Translations under genes and position numbers: made by a program
From: Phoma sp. XZ068
Taxonomy: Eukaryota; Ascomycota; Dothideomycetes; Pleosporales; Didymellaceae
DNA length: 64,000 bases
Reading direction: 5' to 3'
Assembly (NCBI GenBank): GCA_004835665.1
Contig: RBKR01000003.1
Location: 1,364,001 to 1,428,000, forward strand
Part shown: piece by piece, positions 62,351 to 64,000 of the stretch
Layout of the letters: every line of letters starts with the position of its first letter
Numbering within the stretch: the first letter of the stretch is position 1
The notes under the pieces: model-generated
Database searches by the model: none
What the model was told of the DNA's origin: nothing
The model's input: the letters and a program-made list of their open reading frames with translations, nothing else

Positions 62351-64000
62351 ATGGCGCTCTACGGATCCACCAGGAATGTTGACATGGGGAAGTCAGTCAA
62401 CGACATATCGCGCAATGGGGTCGTACCATACTGAGTTTCTCTACAGGCAAGAGTCTGAGCTCGCCATCAACATTCGTAAAGCAACGAGCATCGAGGAGGT
62501 CTCACCGAAACGTACGTCCGCAACCTCCGAGACATTCGATCGACGCTCATGGTAATGCATAGGCAAGCATGTACGAGCATGTATCGTATACACATGGGAC
62601 CACAAGAGCTCTGCCTCGTTCTGGCAGGGCATGAAAGTGTATGTCACGCCAAATGCTGCGCACGACCTCATGGGCGCATTGGAACGGCCGGAACATTGCT
62701 GAACACGACTGCAGGCAGCCAATCCTCGCCGATGAAATACAGACGTTCAAAGCCCTCATTACCGTACACAAGGTTCTCCAAGAAGGCCACCCCATCGTTT
62801 TAAAGGAGGCGCAATCCAACACAAGCTGGCTGGAGAGCTTGTCGCGGGGTACCATGGACGGAGCAGGCGCACGAGGATATGCGCCGCTCATTTCAGAGTA
62901 CATCTACTACCTCATGGCCAAGCTTGCGTTCCACCGACAGCACCCGGAGTTTAATGGTACGATCAGCAAGCCCCAGCTGAGCGAGCAGCACACTGACCAC
63001 ACACAGGAACTTTCGAGTACGAGGAATACATCAGCTTAAAGTCCATCAACGATCCCAACGAGGGGTACGAGACCATCTCTGACCTCATGACATTGCAGGA
63101 TCAGATCGACTCGTTCCAGAAGCTCATCTTCTCGCACTTTCGAAGCGGCGCCAACAACGAGTGCAGGATAGCCGCATTGGTTCCATTGGTTCAGGAGAGC
63201 TATGGTATCTACAAGTTCATCACTAGCATGCTGCGTGCTATGCACACCAGTAGGTCTTGCGCATGAGCCTGCAAAGATTATCCTAACAAGCGCAGCACTG
63301 GGTGACGACGAAGCTCTCTCCCCTCTCCGTGGCAGATACGACGCCCAGCACTACCGCCTCGTCAAGTTCTACTACGAATGCTCGAACCTGCGATACTTGA
63401 CAAGCTTGATCACAGTGCCCAAACTCCCCCAAGATCCGCCGAACCTCCTTTCCGAAGACGAGTCTGCGCCCGCCCTTCCTGCGAGACCGAAGAACGAGGA
63501 GCCTGCCCCCGCACCACGCGCTCCATCTGTTGACCCGGAGCCGATCAACGAGTTCTGGAAGAACGATCAGAAGAGACAGCAGGAGCAGTACGAGGCAGAG
63601 CAGTTGAGATTGCAGCAACAATGGGAGGAAGCACAGCGTCAGCAGCAGCAACAGCAAATGCAGGCGCAAAGGGACTTTGAGGAGCAGCAGAGGCTACAGG
63701 CAGAGCAAGCGCGCCTTGCGCAAGAGCAGCTCATGCGCGACCAGTACCAACAACAAACTCAGGGTCGTCTTGCGGAACTTGAGCGAGAGAACCTCAATGC
63801 ACGCGCACAATACGAACGCGACCAGCTTATGCTCCAGCAGTACGACCAGAGGATGAAGGCGCTTGAGGGCGAGATTGCACAGATGAATCAGAACTTCTCC
63901 TCGCAGATGGGCTCCCGTGATGAGCAGCTCCGAGCATTGCAGGAGCAGCTGAACACATGGAGATCAAAGTACGAGTCGCTTGCGAAGCTCTACTCCCAGC
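62351..64000 (+). CDS. SLA2: Sla2/HIP1R endocytic adaptor, 5' part (runs off the window)
   Basis: Clathrin/actin adaptor of endocytic patches that links membrane PIP2 to F-actin. Exons visible: 62351-62391, 62447-62511, 62563-62638, 62715-62956, 63007-63249 and 63296 to the window end. The protein opens MALYGSTRNVDMGKQESELA and enters the ANTH domain (INIRKATSIEEVSPK, CIVYTWDHKSS, TFKALITVHKVLQEGHP, SLKSINDPNEGYE, FITSMLRAMHT). After the ANTH domain come a Pro-rich linker (LPQDPPNLL, PAPAPRAPSVDPEP) and the start of a long Gln/Glu-rich coiled coil. The C-terminal THATCH/talin-like actin-binding domain lies beyond the window. Short exons around the ANTH domain explain why no long frame covers the start; each junction is GT..AG and in frame. 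Confidence 0.95.

Noticed and set aside
1..64000. CRISPR arrays, bacterial operons, integrated phage or intact transposons
   Set aside because: Gene structure is fungal with spliceosomal introns; no regularly spaced repeats, transposase, integrase or reverse transcriptase frames were seen.

Overview
The window is chromosomal DNA of a filamentous ascomycete (Pezizomycotina). Dothideomycetes, probably Pleosporales, is my best guess. The evidence is gene content (NMT1, REV3, SLU7, SLA2, a SLMAP/PRO45-type STRIPAK subunit, a TOK potassium channel, an AA11 lytic polysaccharide monooxygenase), many short introns of roughly 22-75 nt with GT..AG ends, compact spacing, and one AT-rich patch with a mutation of the type left by repeat-induced point mutation (RIP). 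The class assignment is inference. I found about 30 protein genes, one broken gene, no convincing tRNA or rRNA, no CRISPR array and no intact transposon.

Layout. 0.4-5.2 kb: mitochondrial elongation factor G and N-myristoyltransferase. 5.2-6.7 kb: no recognisable gene. 6.7-12.6 kb: a fucose-permease-type MFS transporter, a secreted class 3 lipase, lipoate octanoyltransferase and the RNase P/MRP subunit Pop7. 13.3-20.6 kb: the FHA/coiled-coil tail-anchored STRIPAK subunit, the small TIM23 subunit Mgr2 (five exons, too short for ordinary ORF calls), an ABHD12-like hydrolase and an unknown Cys/Pro-rich protein. 21.7-28.4 kb: a 737-residue membrane protein, a secreted AA11 LPMO and a Mid2-like single-pass surface protein. 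28.8-34.7 kb: a Swc3 subunit of SWR1, an NTF2-like protein, a small charged protein, an Acl4-type ribosome-assembly chaperone and an O6-methylguanine-DNA methyltransferase.

34.8-38.8 kb is the only clearly accessory patch. A drug:proton-antiporter-type MFS gene carries an in-frame stop and loses its C-terminus in an AT-rich tract. A 58-bp imperfect direct repeat brackets it, and a secreted protein built from repeated cysteine modules lies beside it. 39.8-50.5 kb returns to core genes: a PA-TM-RING ubiquitin ligase, an aquaporin, a single-pass membrane protein, a TOK channel and the Pol I factor Rrn9. 50.7-54.8 kb holds a Pif1-family helicase with an RNase H1-type hybrid-binding domain and a zinc-ribbon-like insertion, then a second NTF2-like gene. 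54.8-64 kb holds REV3, SLU7 and the 5' part of SLA2, which runs off the window.

Most neighbours look functionally unrelated. Two places could hold something new: the repeat-flanked patch with its modular Cys-rich secreted protein, and the helicase that joins an RNA:DNA-hybrid-binding module to a Pif1 motor. Intron boundaries were placed by eye from splice signals, frame continuity and family similarity, not from transcripts.
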